A DNA stretch of 64,000 nt from assembly GCF_004027225.2 (NCBI RefSeq), contig NC_044289.2, forward strand, positions 9,465,761 to 9,529,760, written 5' to 3'. Positions 38,995 to 51,615 of the stretch are shown here, one piece after another. Source of the DNA: Strigops habroptila. Taxonomy: Eukaryota > Chordata > Aves > Psittaciformes > Psittacidae. Each line of letters starts with the position of its first letter. Position 1 is the stretch's first letter. The position numbers were made by a program, and so were the translations under genes. The notes under the pieces are model-generated. The model was not told the origin of the DNA. It ran no database searches and saw only the letters and a program-made list of their open reading frames with translations.

Positions 38995-39480
38995 TTTGGC
39001 TAAAGTTAAATCATGTTTTATTTAAAAATCTCCCTCTCCCTGTTGTAAGATGGAAACTCTCCATCTGAAAAGTGAAACTAAGATTGGAAACAGTCCGCAG
39101 TCATTAAGTTTATGCTGCTTTTTTTTTCTCTCTCTCTGGCTTCTCAAGTAAAATATCAACTGGCTCCACTGTCAGGGACAGGAAACATTAGTAATAAGTT
39201 CATAGATTTACATTTTCCCCAGGGAAATACAGGAATATCAGAGATCAAAAGTTGGAGAAAGGAGTTATTTTTACACAGAGTGATTTGCAACCAGCATTCA
39301 TCGGGGGGAGTAAATAAATTACAGGCCCTTCACTTCAGGGTTGTTTAAGTTCTTTTTCTTTAATGCTGTCCCTTTTAACTACTGTAGAGAGTCTGTCAGG
39401 ACTTACACAGAGCAGAGAGGCTTCCCCGCCTGCGAAAAGGGCTGTTTTCCAGCAGAAAAGTTACTCACTGCAATTAATTG
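38995..39480. other. AT-rich island, candidate conserved noncoding element
   Basis: Low-GC block with a CT-rich simple tract at 39118-39137 and several TAAT cores. Its only open frame (78 codons) resembles nothing. Confidence 0.25.
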
Positions 39481-42400
39481 TCATAGATGAACATCACGTA
39501 AGGGCCTGTGGGCGAGTGATGTTGGGGTGACTTGGAGCAGGATGGGAGGTGGCCGGCCCAGAGTGTGGGGACATTGCAGGGAGATGGCTCCACTGGCCAA
39601 AAAAGTGTGTTTTGGGGCTGTTAGACCCAGCAAGGTGAACCTGCAGGAGGTGGGTGCAGTGGGATGTGCAGCACTGGGGCTCTCTGGACATCACCTCTGC
39701 CTCTGCCTGCTCCTCGCGAGCAACAAGAGACCCCAACCAGGGCTTATTCAATCAGGGCAAGGTGATGGCCATGGGTATCCTGTTGTGCCACCTGGCAGGG
39801 ATAGCCCCATGGGCTTTGCTGCTGCCCAGGCTTGCCCTCATTGCAGCCTGACAGGTGACTTGCAGCATCCCTGGCACCTCGGGGTGTCTGCTCTCTCCTA
39901 AAGGTTTCTGCACCAAGGTAATGCCTCAGGTACAACCACTGCTCCACAGGGGACCGGAGCTCCTGGTGACCATGTGCCCCCATCCTCCAGGTCACCTGCT
40001 GCTGCTGGACCATGCAGGCAAGGTCCGGGGTGGCACGGAGCCAGTTCCAGTTTTGGTGGTGGAGGCACTGGAAACTTTGACCAGGCGTTCTGTCTGGTGT
40101 CATCAATTAAAGGTGAGGCGCTCACTGGCTGGGCAGGATAACGAATGAAGGTTTTAAGTACAACTGGAAAAACAATAAAATACTCTATTAGCGTGACACA
40201 GCTGTGAACAATGAACATTAAACAACTTCACGGCTAGCAGCGCTGCCGCAGCAACACTTAGCCCTGGCGTTTGATGGATTCCTGTTTGGAGTGCGCCTCG
40301 CAAAGCAACTCTCCATCCACCCCAGGCACAGAGGGCTGGGAACCGCTCTCTCCTTCTCCTGCTTAAAAATACATCCACATAAAATGTGCTTTAAGAATCC
40401 CTTAAGGTTCATTAATGTCACAAGCAGGGGAGGAGAAAAAGAGTTGGAAGGCCTTGAAGTACATGTCGGAAACACTCCAGAGAAAACTGTAAATGCTGCT
40501 GGGATGAACTGCAGGCTCTGGAGGATCAGTCGTGCTGGAAGACTATTTATTTTCCAGTCTATTTTAAACACTGGACTGTTTCAGATAAGAGTTGCCTGTG
40601 GTGGCAGACAGGATCGTGGGACTGGTGTGCAGGATCTCATGCCAGATTCATTTCTGGGGAGTATTTCCTCCCTGCCTTGATAAATCTGCCTTGTCTGCTG
40701 TACCAGGTTACTTCCTTTGGAGTTCTCTCTCCTTATTATTACTTATTAAAATTGCCTGCAAATAGCACTAGGGCTTCATGCAACATCCTGTATGAACAAT
40801 TCATCCTTCTCGTTATCTCAAAGCTGACAATTCCCACCAGGGCCAGAGAGGGTGGGTGGAAAAATGCCTTGAGAAGAAACAGAAATGACCATCCCTTATT
40901 GCAAGCCTGGAGAAACCACACTGGGGAGGGCAGGAGATAAGTGGGAACTTCCCCCCTGCACACATAAAACCATGAAAGGGAAGAAAAGAGGAAACAAAGC
41001 CCATAACACCAATGAGCATCCTTCCTCACCCGCTGGTGCTGGGGTCCTGGGCTGGTGCTCAGAGGGGTCAGTGAGCCCCTGTGACCTGACCTTACAAACT
41101 CCCCACCCCTTGCCTAGATCTTATCTAGAAAATCACTCTCAGGTTACACAGCTTGTTCGTGCGGGGCTTTTGACTGCAGACAGCAAACCCACATCTTCCC
41201 TCTGCGCCTCCCAGCACGGCCGTGCAGGAGAGGCCCGGACAGGGTCACTGGCCCCTGGACTTTGAAACCCTGCTGCATCCCTTTCTGCAGGGAAGAGAGA
41301 CAGTGTTTGGTGACCTGGGGCCGTGTGGAGGGGGAAGGTTTGGAGAGTTGAGCTGCTGGTTGGAGCTGGATGCTTGTTCCTGCAAATGGCATTAGTGCTG
41401 GGAATGCTCTGCTGGGGACAGCTCTCCTCATCCTCCTGGCCTCCAGGGCTTCCTCCCTGGCGGTACAAGACATCGGGATGCAGTTCCCTGGCTAATCTCA
41501 GGCAGTGATTTTCAGCTTGATGGAGCCAAAAAGTTCAGCTTGGCTCTCGCAGGCATGGGGCATTGCCATCAGGGGAGCTGCACTTGTGTGTGAGACCATT
41601 CCCACCCCGAACATCACTCATGGAGGACACAGAGGCCGATCCCCTGGCCCCACCTTGCCAGTTCTGGCCATCAGAAGCCAGGCCACATCCATCCCCTCCG
41701 CCAGCTCCAGCCTGAGATGTCCCTGCCCAAAGCAGCCTCTGTTCCAGCCCATGCCCTCCATCCCCAGCCCAGGCACTGCAGCCCTGCTCGGGGACAGTGC
41801 TGCCCTGTGCATGTGGGCTTAATCACAGAGCATCTGCTTCCCATTGCGGCCGCCCAGGGCAGGTTTCCCTGGCAGCCTCCTGCAAGGGTGCTAATTTTAT
41901 ATATGCAGGCTTCCTTCAGCGCGGCCATCGGGATTGCTGGGTGGCTCTGCCCTGGGCAGGGGGGGAGCAAGGTAATGTAGAGGGAGAGAGGTTCCTCTTC
42001 CCTCTGGGGCTATGGGGAAGCTGGAAGCAAGTTGCAGAGATGCTTGTCCTGTCTCAGCAGCGTGGAGGGGTGACAGGGTCTGTTTTCAGAAGCCTGGGGT
42101 AACACAAGCCTGGTATCGCTGGCATAGGCTGACCCATCCGAGAGCCAGTGGTGGGTTTTGTGAGACGACTCTTCAGCGTCAGGCAGCCCCAGCTCCAGGC
42201 GGGCAGGCATCTTAACTAGCAGTTCCCAGCCACAGCTTGTAGGAATGGCAAGTGCTGCTGGTGCCAAATGACGGAGAACTCCTCCAGACGTTTTGGAGAA
42301 GCCTCTGGAAAACAGCCTCTTGAAGGGAGCTTAATTTTGGCTTTCTAAATTGAGGCTCCCCAAGTTACTTTTGGAAGCATTAGCCATTATTATTTCTCTT

Positions 42401-44483
42401 TTTTCTGTCTAATCACAGCATTTTCCCCGACGGTCTGTGATAACCGGCGTCCGAGGGCTTCGTGCTCCCCAGGAGGGGCCATGCACTGTCACCCTCCCAG
42501 CTCCCACACTGTGAGAGTCACCACCCCTGTGCCAAGCACTGCTGTCACCCTCCATCCACAGGCAAGCACAGGCGATGCAAAGCAAGAGACCCAGCAGCGC
42601 CTTAACAAAGGGCAGGGGAGTGATGCAAACACCGGCACTGTGGTGGGCAGCTGGTGCTGAGCAACGCCAAGGGTCCACAGACCCATGGGATGAGAGGTGA
42701 GGAGGAGGTGGCTGTAATGGGCTGGGGATAACCCCATCCCTGCAGCCAGGAGCTGCTGACAGCAGCACATCTCCCTCTGAGAGCACTGCAGGCTGTGCAA
42801 GGAAAACTTCAGAGCGCTTTGATCTTTGCTGAGGCTCCTTGATGTAAAGCAGGGACCGGGTGAAGGTGGCTGCGGGATGAGCCCTTCAGCTGCCGCCTCT
42901 TCCAGACAGGGAGGAATGGGGCTGGCTGCCCCAGCAGTGCTGAGCTCCAAGGCAGCACTGGCCTTGCCAACGGGGACCAACAAGGTACCTGAAATGCACG
43001 TGCATGACCAGGCAGGGCTGGGCTGCGCAGAGATCAAAGGTCCCGCAGTTCTCTGCTTTAGGGGATGCTCTGCACCCACCTCTGCTCTCTCTTGCAGAGC
43101 CACCAAAGGTCATGGCCAGACCTTTGTGGTGTGGGGCTGGAGCCGCGTCCTGCTTGGCAGTGCATCCCAGACCTGGCAACAGCAGCCTGGCTAGGGGCTG
43201 ACAGATCTCACTATGTTCACTCCATTAACTGGGGGGAAATGGGTCATGAGAGCAAAGAGCCAAGCCTGGCACAGCTGAGAAAGCTCCAGTCTCTGCTTTA
43301 CCTAGAGTGAGACCATGTTGACAAGATCCCACATAGCCCAAGAGCAAATGGGGCCCTTGCAAAGAATCCTTCATGATGCACTGGAAACCCTCCCCATGGC
43401 GCTGCACCCAGAGGCTGGTTTAAATACGCACCAGCAGCAGGGTCCTGGTGGCTCCCTGGGTCCTCTTCTCCATCCTTCACCAAGAGCCAGCTAAACCCAG
43501 GGCAAAACCACACCCAGCAAGTGTGTGTGCAAAGCTCAATCTGCAAACCTGGCCAGCTTCTAATGCTGCAAACCACCCAGGTTTGGTGCCAGAGCAGAGC
43601 CCTGTGTGTACGGCAGGAGTGCCACACTGCCGGCTCACGCTGGGACTAGAGCACTGTGAGTGAGAGCATCTTTGTGCAGCAGCTCTGACTGCCATGGTGC
43701 ATATGGTCCCTATTTCTTTCACTTCTTTGCTGCTGGATCGCTTTCAGAATAGTTTTCTGCAATTACTTTAAGCTTCCCCAGTACAGATTGGGAGTGAAAC
43801 TTGTGCTTTGGGAGATAAACTGCAGACCATTTGGCATCAAGGGAAGCTGTTGATTTGCCAGCATCAGAGACAGAGAGAGAATGAAAATGAAGAGAGATAG
43901 TTCATTCTCATCACAGCTTGGTTTTGAGAGAAAATAGGGGCTGTGGGCTGGAGAGGCACAACTAGAGCTGGTTATTAATGGCTCAGCACCGAGGCCAGGC
44001 CAGCAGAAAGACACCCGTGGCTGGCAGAATCCTGACCCGCAGGTACTCGGGTCCTGGCCCTGCCCATGGGGCTGCCAGTGAGCATCTTCTGGGAGGATGC
44101 TGGTGCTGGTGCCCTTCTCACATCTTGGCTTGCCTGCTGGGCATGCCTGGTCCCCATTGCGAGGCCCAGAGAGCTCCTCAGAGCTGCAGCTGTGGTATGA
44201 TATTCCCCACTGTGCATGGAAAAGAGTGCATGTGGAGATGATATGCCATGACCGAGGATGCAGAGTCGGTGTTGGAGTCGGGATGCGAAACCTGCACCTG
44301 CCCGGCTGTTGCGTGCTCTGCCAACCTGCCCTTGCTTGGTGCCATAAGGTGGTTTTGGAACCCAAGCCCTCTGCTGCAGTGGGGAAACAGCTCCAGGTGC
44401 CCTGGTGCCCAGCTCAGGACTCAGTGTGTGGGGCTCACTCAGGGACCGCTCTTGTCATGGCCCACCACACTGGGCTGGCCAGG

Positions 44484-44523
44484 AGGATGCTCATGGAAAG
44501 GATGCTCATGGAAAGGATGCTCA
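44484..44523 (+). repeat. 15-bp tandem repeat, about 2.7 copies
   Basis: AGGATGCTCATGGAA is repeated at 44484, 44499 and, partially, 44514. The copies are identical, so the expansion is probably recent or the site is length-variable. Confidence 0.9.
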
Positions 44524-46299
44524 GAGGGTGACAAGGGGAGGGCTGGGGCTTCTCCAGGTGTGTCCATGTGTGAGTGGCTCCTCGGCACATGTGTGCATTG
44601 TGGACCCTCTCTGCTCTTCACTTACTGATGTTATCTTCAGCCGTGAGCTGGAGCATGCCAGGAAAAGCTTCCTGCATCTGCCTCACCACAGACTCCCCCA
44701 CGCTCCCTCCTACCTTCCTTTATTTATGGGACAGCTATTTCCTTTCGGAGAGAAGTAGCCAGTATTATGAAATGGCAAAAGGGTGAATGAAAACAAGGTG
44801 TTTGCTTAGACTTTGGAAGATTTTGACTTTCTGATGGTGTGTGACACCCCAGCCTTCCCTCCCTCCCCTGCAGCCAGCAAGGACTGCAGTTCCTGTCCCT
44901 CAGGCACATGCCAGCCACGATTTCAGCTCCTGTGATACTCTGAAGACCGTTTGAGGGAAACAAGTTGCTACCTACCATGGTGCATTGAAAAACTGGCTTT
45001 CAGGTCCTCACCTGAGTCACAAGTACTAATAACCATTAATTTCTCCAGCAAATGGGGGCCCCACGTTGCTGCTATTGAGGCAAAGTGAGGTTTGGGGCAG
45101 GGGGAGGGAAATCTGGATGATATTGATCACAGAGAGCAGTTGCCATAACCAGAGCAGTAAACGTTCCTACCCCAGTACTTCTTTTGACCTAAAATAACTT
45201 CTGTGCTTAGGCTGCATCTTTCTGAAGTCTGAGCAATGGGTATTTTTATGGGGGAGGAAAAACCCCACAGCCCAGCCCCTCCTGTGGCAGCATGACATGA
45301 AGAGAGTATCTGGCTGATGGATGCCCGGAGGAAGGAGGACGTGGGGTGGGCAAGGATGAGGCAGGATGAAGCCCCAACCTCCAGCCATGCAGCAGCCTTA
45401 CATGGGGCTGTAGCTGAGGATGCTCTGACTGTTGTGGTGGTGGGATTTGGGGGACAAGGTCCCTGATGGGTGCAGGAGCTCACTGGCTTTGAAGCCAATG
45501 GGGTGGGCGGGACATGGAGAACACTTCCCAGCCCCATGGTGCTACCCTGACCGGGCACCTCTGGGCTGGCTGGGAGCTCCCTGCACCTCCAAGTTTGCTC
45601 TAACACTGCCCTGAATGGAAGCAGATTCCTTTATGTATAGAGGAAGGGCTCCATTTCGCTTCCTGCCCCTCTCATCAACAAGTCACCGGCGTGATGGGGG
45701 CAGCCCCTGCACCGGCTGCTCTCCCCTCGCTGGCCAGCACTGACATCCTTTCCTGACACACATCAGTTTCCTGCGTGCTGCTCTCGCGCCACTTCCTACC
45801 CTGCTTCGGTTTCCACTGAGCACTGCATGTCACAGCGCGGAGGAGGGGGAAAAGAGAAAAAAGGAAAATGGAAAACAAATATAAATAGTAGCTTCTCTTT
45901 CTGTCTGCACCATGGACCGAAGCGAGGTGCAGGCTGGGCAGGCAGTGCCTGTCCCCACAGATGCTCTGCCAGCAGAATCCCTGGCACCAGCTCACCCATC
46001 GCATCCGGCCACGTGAGGAGAGGTCATGACGCCTGTTTTGGCACCAAAACTCTTGTTCTTTGGTTAACAGCCTGGTTTCTGAGGTTGTGATAGGGGCAAG
46101 TGCTCTGCACCCCACACATCCCAGCACTGCTGGGGCTGGGTGCTGCTACCCCTGCCTTGGTTTTAGGGTGGCAGGGGGCTGATCATTCTCCTCACCCTGC
46201 CTGCCACAGGGCCACTCTTCCAACCCGCTTTCTGCCTCATCAGGGAAAGCGGGAAAAGCGATCAATGGCTCCAGCCCTGTCTTTAGAAAGTGGATTAGG

Positions 46300-46960
46300 G
46301 CCAGTGAATAGGAACTGTCTCTCTAATGAAGTGCTATTACCAACAGGCTAATTGAGTAATGACATAATGCAGGCCCTTGAAGCTCTTTATAACGGGCCAT
46401 GACTCTGTGCCGCAACACGCTGCCACTTCCTCGCCTCGCCCCGCTCTGCCTCCAGCGCATCGCCGGCAAAGGAAGCTTTAATGTGCAGCACCGTCCTCCC
46501 CGGAGCGGCCACAGACAAAGTGTCGCCAGCATAACCCTGCGTGGAAAATGCGGAGGTGGAGGGGAACCCGGAGTAATTAGCTCGGGAGACGCCAATCTCC
46601 CCTCATGTGAAACGTGAGCCTTTTTATTGAGAAAAGTAAAACAGGCCTCGCATTGCTTTCAGGGAGCCCAGTAAAACAGAAGGTGATCCATAAATATGTA
46701 TGTTATGCTGGATTTAAAATACTTTCTGATGATTTTCTAGGCAGATCTCCAATAAGTTACAGCACAGCATTGCTATTGTAAAGCTGTCGGTGCAGGCTGG
46801 TAACTCCAGCACTTCTTATTGCGGGAAGGACACAGGTCGCTGCTGTGTGTGCACTTGTGTCCCTTGTGCCAAAGTGTTTGCCCTCAGGTGAAGGAATTAA
46901 ATATAACAGCTTTATGGCTTTCATTTTTAACCCACTGCCATTAATGGAGTGGGTTGTGAA
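46300..46960. other. AT-rich block with a GC-rich core, candidate regulatory element
   Basis: Two AT-rich segments (46300-46400 and 46620-46950) with motifs such as CTAATTGAGTAATGACATAA flank a CpG-bearing core (46410-46560). No coding potential is seen. The architecture is compatible with an enhancer, but this is an inference. Confidence 0.3.
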
Positions 46961-48799
46961 GTGCTCGGGGCTCCGGCAGGAGTGTCTCTGCTTCGTTGCT
47001 GCTCCAGGCTGTTTGCTCAGTGTTACCCATCTGTCTGGAATAGACCTGCTCCCATCCCATAAGAGCTTGCAGCCATAAGGGGGGCAGCACCGGTGGCCCC
47101 CAAAGCTTTCACCATCATCAGGACTGACTGAGACCCGAAACAGGAGAAACAACCATTTAACCCACAACAGCATTGGGCTTGTCCATTCTTCTGCAGTCTC
47201 CTAAACCCCTGTGGGTACTCTGGCTGCTGCTGGGACATTTGCACCGGGGACATAAATAGTTGGAGGGTGAGACAACCCTGGGAAAGTGTTTCTCAACCCT
47301 CAGGGTGAGCGGAGCTGCCCCGTGTGCTTGGGGTGAGGAGTTTGTGCTCACTTCACCCAGCAGAAAGCCAGCCTCCAGCAGGAGGATTTATGGCCTGAGT
47401 TTTGAGGCAGTGAGGCACTTGCACTCGCACTGTTTCAGCAGGTGGCTGATGCTGTGCCCTGGGGTGGGCATTGCCTCCCAGCAGGCAGGGAGATGCTCAC
47501 AAGCAGCATGGCCAGGAAAAGGCAATGCCCTTGGAAAGCAAGCGCAGCTGGCAGCAAGACAGTGATGCTGCAACACATTCCATCTGCATCTGCAGGGAGA
47601 AATCGTCTTTATTTTAATCCTTCAGCCTTGCGTTCCTTCCCCAGGTCTCCCTCTCTCTGCATTTGCCATGCTCTCTGTCTCCATAGGAAGACTCACACCT
47701 CCGCAGCCCAATGCTATCAGTTCATCATCCGATTAAAGATTAATTTGAGATTATTGCTCGTGTCAACAGCCCAGAGCCAGAAAAACAACAGCTACACCTG
47801 CAGTTTGTTTGTGCACCTCGCTCCTTATGGCAAGCTGTTAACAGAGGGGGGCTGTCACCAGCACTGCCTGTTGACAGGGGCTCACGGGGCCCTGCATGGG
47901 CACCGGCACCTGCTGCCCTCATCCTGCCAAGGATAAATACACACACATCTTCCAAGTCCTCCCACAACCCCAGGTATCTCGAGTGGGAAACCCATGTTGT
48001 CTTTAGTGACTGCCCCACAAGCCATCCCAGCTTCTGTTGCAGAGCTCCGGTCATTCCCTTCCCCAAATCAGAAACAGCCATCCAGCAACTGACTTCAATA
48101 ACGGGCCTTTCCCTGGATTCTCTATGGTTTCTGATTGTTTATTCAGCTTTTTCTAGGTAAGGTAAGAGCCAAAAGAAGAATTAGGCTGCTACACTTTGTA
48201 ACGGCTGAGCTTTGGCTGCCTTCTTTGGGGTAGTACGCTCAGATGCTGGAAACTCTCCTTCAGAGGCTCAGGGATGCAGGAGAACATTTCTATCGGATGG
48301 TTTTGCAATGACACAAGAAGAAAGTGGAAACCTTTTTCCTTCCTACTGCCCTGGAGGTGGAGGGAAGTGTTTTGAGGTTCCCAGAGCTGCTCTTCACCCT
48401 CGTGGCACAATGGCCAGTCATGCCTTTTGCTTGCCCTTGAAAGAGATAGGGACAGAAAGCAGTGAAAAAGGCTATTTTGAGAACTACAGCCCCCAAATCT
48501 CCAAGCAGATGAAGCTTAGCCTCTGCAAAGGTAGCTGTAATCCACCCACTTCCCTTCTTGTTCCCCGTGGGATGCTCAAGATGCCTGCAGAGACAGAATG
48601 ATTTCAAACAGTGGCATGGAAGCCTTAAAGCCCCTTTTAACCCAGAATCTCTGTGTGGGCTTGTCCCAGCTCTCTGCCCCATGGCAGGGTGGGTTTCCAA
48701 ACACCCTTACTTCTGCATCAGTTCTGCAGGGAAGGGAGGAAAAGACTAGTCCTTTCTGAGAAGAAAAGGCACTTTGTGGTTTCCCCAGAGCCTTTGAAA

Positions 48800-49030
48800 G
48801 GGCTCCAGGAGCCGAGGGGACGTACGTGCTTGTTTAAAGGTCCTGCGGAGGTCCGTGGAAATTAAACAGCGGAGTTCAAACGCTCGTCGCCGTGGCTGTG
48901 CCGACCGGGAGCGCGGCAGCCCGGAGCCGGCACAGCCTGCACCCCGGCACCGCGGCCCCTGCCAGCGGGGCCCCTGCTACCTGCCGGGCGCTTGATTGAA
49001 TCCCGGCTTTTACGAGCGCTGACACCGTAA
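48800..49030. other. Isolated CpG-rich patch (orphan CpG island candidate)
   Basis: About 230 bp with many CpGs and high GC, about 2.5 kb beyond the SNAI1 3' end and not attached to any recognised exon. It may be a promoter of a noncoding transcript or an enhancer-associated island. Confidence 0.45.
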
Positions 49031-51484
49031 TCTGTTACAGATGGTCACACAAGGTGGTCACCAAATGGTTCCTCCCGTTAATCGCCAGCTGCCCCCCCCC
49101 CGCCCCCTTGCTATCGCCATGCCGAAACTGTGCTACCTGGATGAAACAGCCAGGCTGTGGGCAGTGGCTTTATGGTGTGTTTAGTTCCTGTGGCATTAAA
49201 ACAGAGCAGGGGGAAAAAAATGCTGAGGTTTCACCATGAAGCCTCTGGTTTTGCCGTGCAGCACCTAAGGACAGGGGACCAAGGGACCATGGCTCTGCTG
49301 CCAGCAGCCCTTGCTGCCAGGGATGCTGCTCAGGGGGGGTGTCCTTCTGAAAATGAGATGGAAAAGCAATTACGTCTCATCCTCAGGCCTGGCTCCTGGT
49401 GCAATTCTCCATCCCAGAGCCCCAAAGGTGTGTAGGGGCAGAAAAAGGACAGAGGGGATTGCCTGTGGCTGCAGAGCGTTTGAGCTGGACTCAAGGGTGT
49501 CCTTGTCTTGGACCCCAGCCCTCTGCTCGCCCCAACAGCCCTCCTTGTAGACATAAATATGTTTGGAAAATGAGCATTGGGTCAGAAGAGGAGGGATCTG
49601 GGCGACATCTGTCATCCTGCGACGGCTGGTCCAGACCTGGGCATAATTTGGGGAGGTCCAAGGCAATGCCGCAAGCTAGGGGACAGCATCTGAGGATTCC
49701 CGGGGCGCAGGGTGCTTGGGCAGGGCAGGGAGCAGATGCAGCAGCAGCCCAAGTGCCAGTGGGCTGCGCTTTTGTGATTCAGAACAGGCAGCATTTCTTT
49801 TTTCCAGTGTTTTAAGGCTGCATTTGTGTTTGAATGCCAGCGGGATTTTTCAGTCGAGCCTAGGCTGTCCTCCACCCGGTTTATCCCTTCTCTCTGAAAG
49901 GTTTGCATCCCAGCCAGGCTCTGGACAAAGCCAGGAACACAACTGAGAGCAGGAAGGATTGCTGAGGAGGAGGTTTCTCACAACTCTCATCGCTTGCCTA
50001 ACCAGTCAGTGTTAGCTGAAGCCCATTGAGAGGGAGCTGGCAGTGTTCCCTGGTGGGTGCCGGTGCAGGGATGAAGCGGCAGCCTGAATGATGCAGGAAG
50101 GGCTTCCCATCTGAATCAGTGACAGCCATGACATGTGTGTATGGGGGTAAGGCACAGCCCGTGTGGTGCTGTTGGATGCGTGCTGTGAGGCCAAACAGTA
50201 ATCAAAGACATGTCAGAGCCACAAACACCAACCTGGGCTGGTGGGACAGCCTGGGCCACCTCCTCACAAGCAGGACTCTGCTCCCTGCTTTCCTCGACCC
50301 TCCTTTCCAGCTCCTGCAGGTGGTCTGCTCTCAAAATTGGTCTTTTTTTAACTCTTTAGCTGCTTTTGCGGCTCCAGGATTTTATGGATGGAAAGCTGAA
50401 AGTAATTAGTGCCCCTCCCCCGCTTCCTGTTGGGAAAAGGAAGAAAAAAGCACACACAAGAGCAAACCCAAAACTTCCTGCCCTGCTTAATAATCAAGTA
50501 ATGAGTCCAGCTCGGCTGGGAAAGGCAGTTTATGCGGGGCGAGCTCTTAATTAAAGAAGGGCCGAGCAGCGGCTCTGCACACTTTTACAGCCACACACAT
50601 CTTCCTGCTCTGTAACAGCCCCTGGGAGAGGTGCAGGGAGCCCGGCGCCAGAGGGCTGGAGGGGGATGAGTGCCGGGGGGGTGAGCTTTTATTCCCTGCT
50701 TATAAGCAATGGCCTGCAAATGACACTGAGGGAATGCAGGGGGAGAAGAACAAATCCCCAGCCCCTGGGGATGCAGGTGGCAAAACTGACTTCACTATCC
50801 CTGCAGCACCCCAAATTTGGAGGTAGCTGGGAAGGTGCAAGGCAGGTGATTTGGGGCACTGAGATAGTTTTGTGATGGGAAACCTATAGGCAGGTAGCTG
50901 GGGTATCCCGGAGCACCTGCCCCTGGGTCTGCTCCCACCTGCACTTGCTGAAAGGCTCTGTGGTGACAACAGGATGTGTCACCTCGGCTGCCACACACTG
51001 AGTCACCCACAGAGGCTCAGCTCGCTGATGGGGCTTTAGCCATCCCCAGGGAGGCTCAGGAGCCTGCTAAGAGCCAGGAGCAGCCCCAGCACAAACCTGC
51101 TCCTCAGGGAGTGCTGAGGGACACAGCCAGGGGTGAGTGCTCCAGTACCCCCTTGGGGAAGCCAGCACTCACCCGGGCAGGCCGGGAGGGACAGGGCAAG
51201 CCCATGCACTTTCCCACATGGAGCCAGGGAGATCCATTGCCCCCCACCAGCCTGACCCCCCAGCCTGCATCACTGCACAGCTGCCCCTTCCCCAGCCCTC
51301 TGGCAGGAACTGACTCAGCCTGCCTTTTCCTCCCTAGAGGCAACTGCTCTGCATCCCCTCCATGTGTGTGAATGCCACTCATTCACCTGCAGCCGGAGGC
51401 CAGGAGAAGAGCAGGAGCCCAACACCCTGGTCCCCCCATCACCGCCACCTCTTCACCCACAAAACCCTATTATAAATTAACCAT

Positions 51485-51490
51485 TTTATT
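51485..51490 (-). terminator. SNAI1: SNAI1 polyadenylation signal AATAAA
   Basis: AATAAA read on the minus strand lies in the AU-rich tail about 1 kb after the SNAI1 stop. It is half of a perfect 8-bp inverted repeat (51485-51503), so a second AATAAA is present on the plus strand at 51498-51503. Confidence 0.7.
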
Positions 51491-51566
51491 GAATATCAAT
51501 AAACTGTATATAATTATATAAAAAGTTTCATCAGTACAAAATTGTGGCACCAAAGAAAAAAAAAAA

Positions 51567-51582
51567 ATATATATATATATAA
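51567..51582 (-). repeat. AT dinucleotide run next to an A-run, within the SNAI1 3' UTR
   Basis: An A-run (51556-51567) followed by (AT)n. On the transcript this is UAUAUA followed by a U-run, which adds to the AU-rich character of the UTR end. Confidence 0.9.
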
Positions 51583-51602
51583 ATACCAGTGTACCTTTGA
51601 AA

Positions 51603-51615
51603 TGTAAACATCCTC
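51603..51615 (-). promoter_or_regulatory. SNAI1: Candidate miR-30 family target site in the SNAI1 3' UTR
   Basis: The transcript reads GAGGATGTTTACA, complementary to the first 13 nt of the miR-30 family (seed GUAAACA), so this is an 8mer seed site with extended pairing. Repression of Snail1 by miR-30 is established in mammals. The site lies about 115 nt upstream of the poly(A) signal in AU-rich context, which favours accessibility. Function in this species is inferred. Confidence 0.6.

Larger units (their letters stand above)
38296..51469. other. Intergenic downstream of SNAI1, no supported gene
   Basis: Contains AT-rich islands (38995-39480, 40130-40820, 43680-43960, 46300-46960), a 15-bp tandem repeat (44484-44523), an isolated CpG-rich patch (48800-49030) and a C-run at 49092-49107. 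No family-recognisable ORF. Confidence 0.6.
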
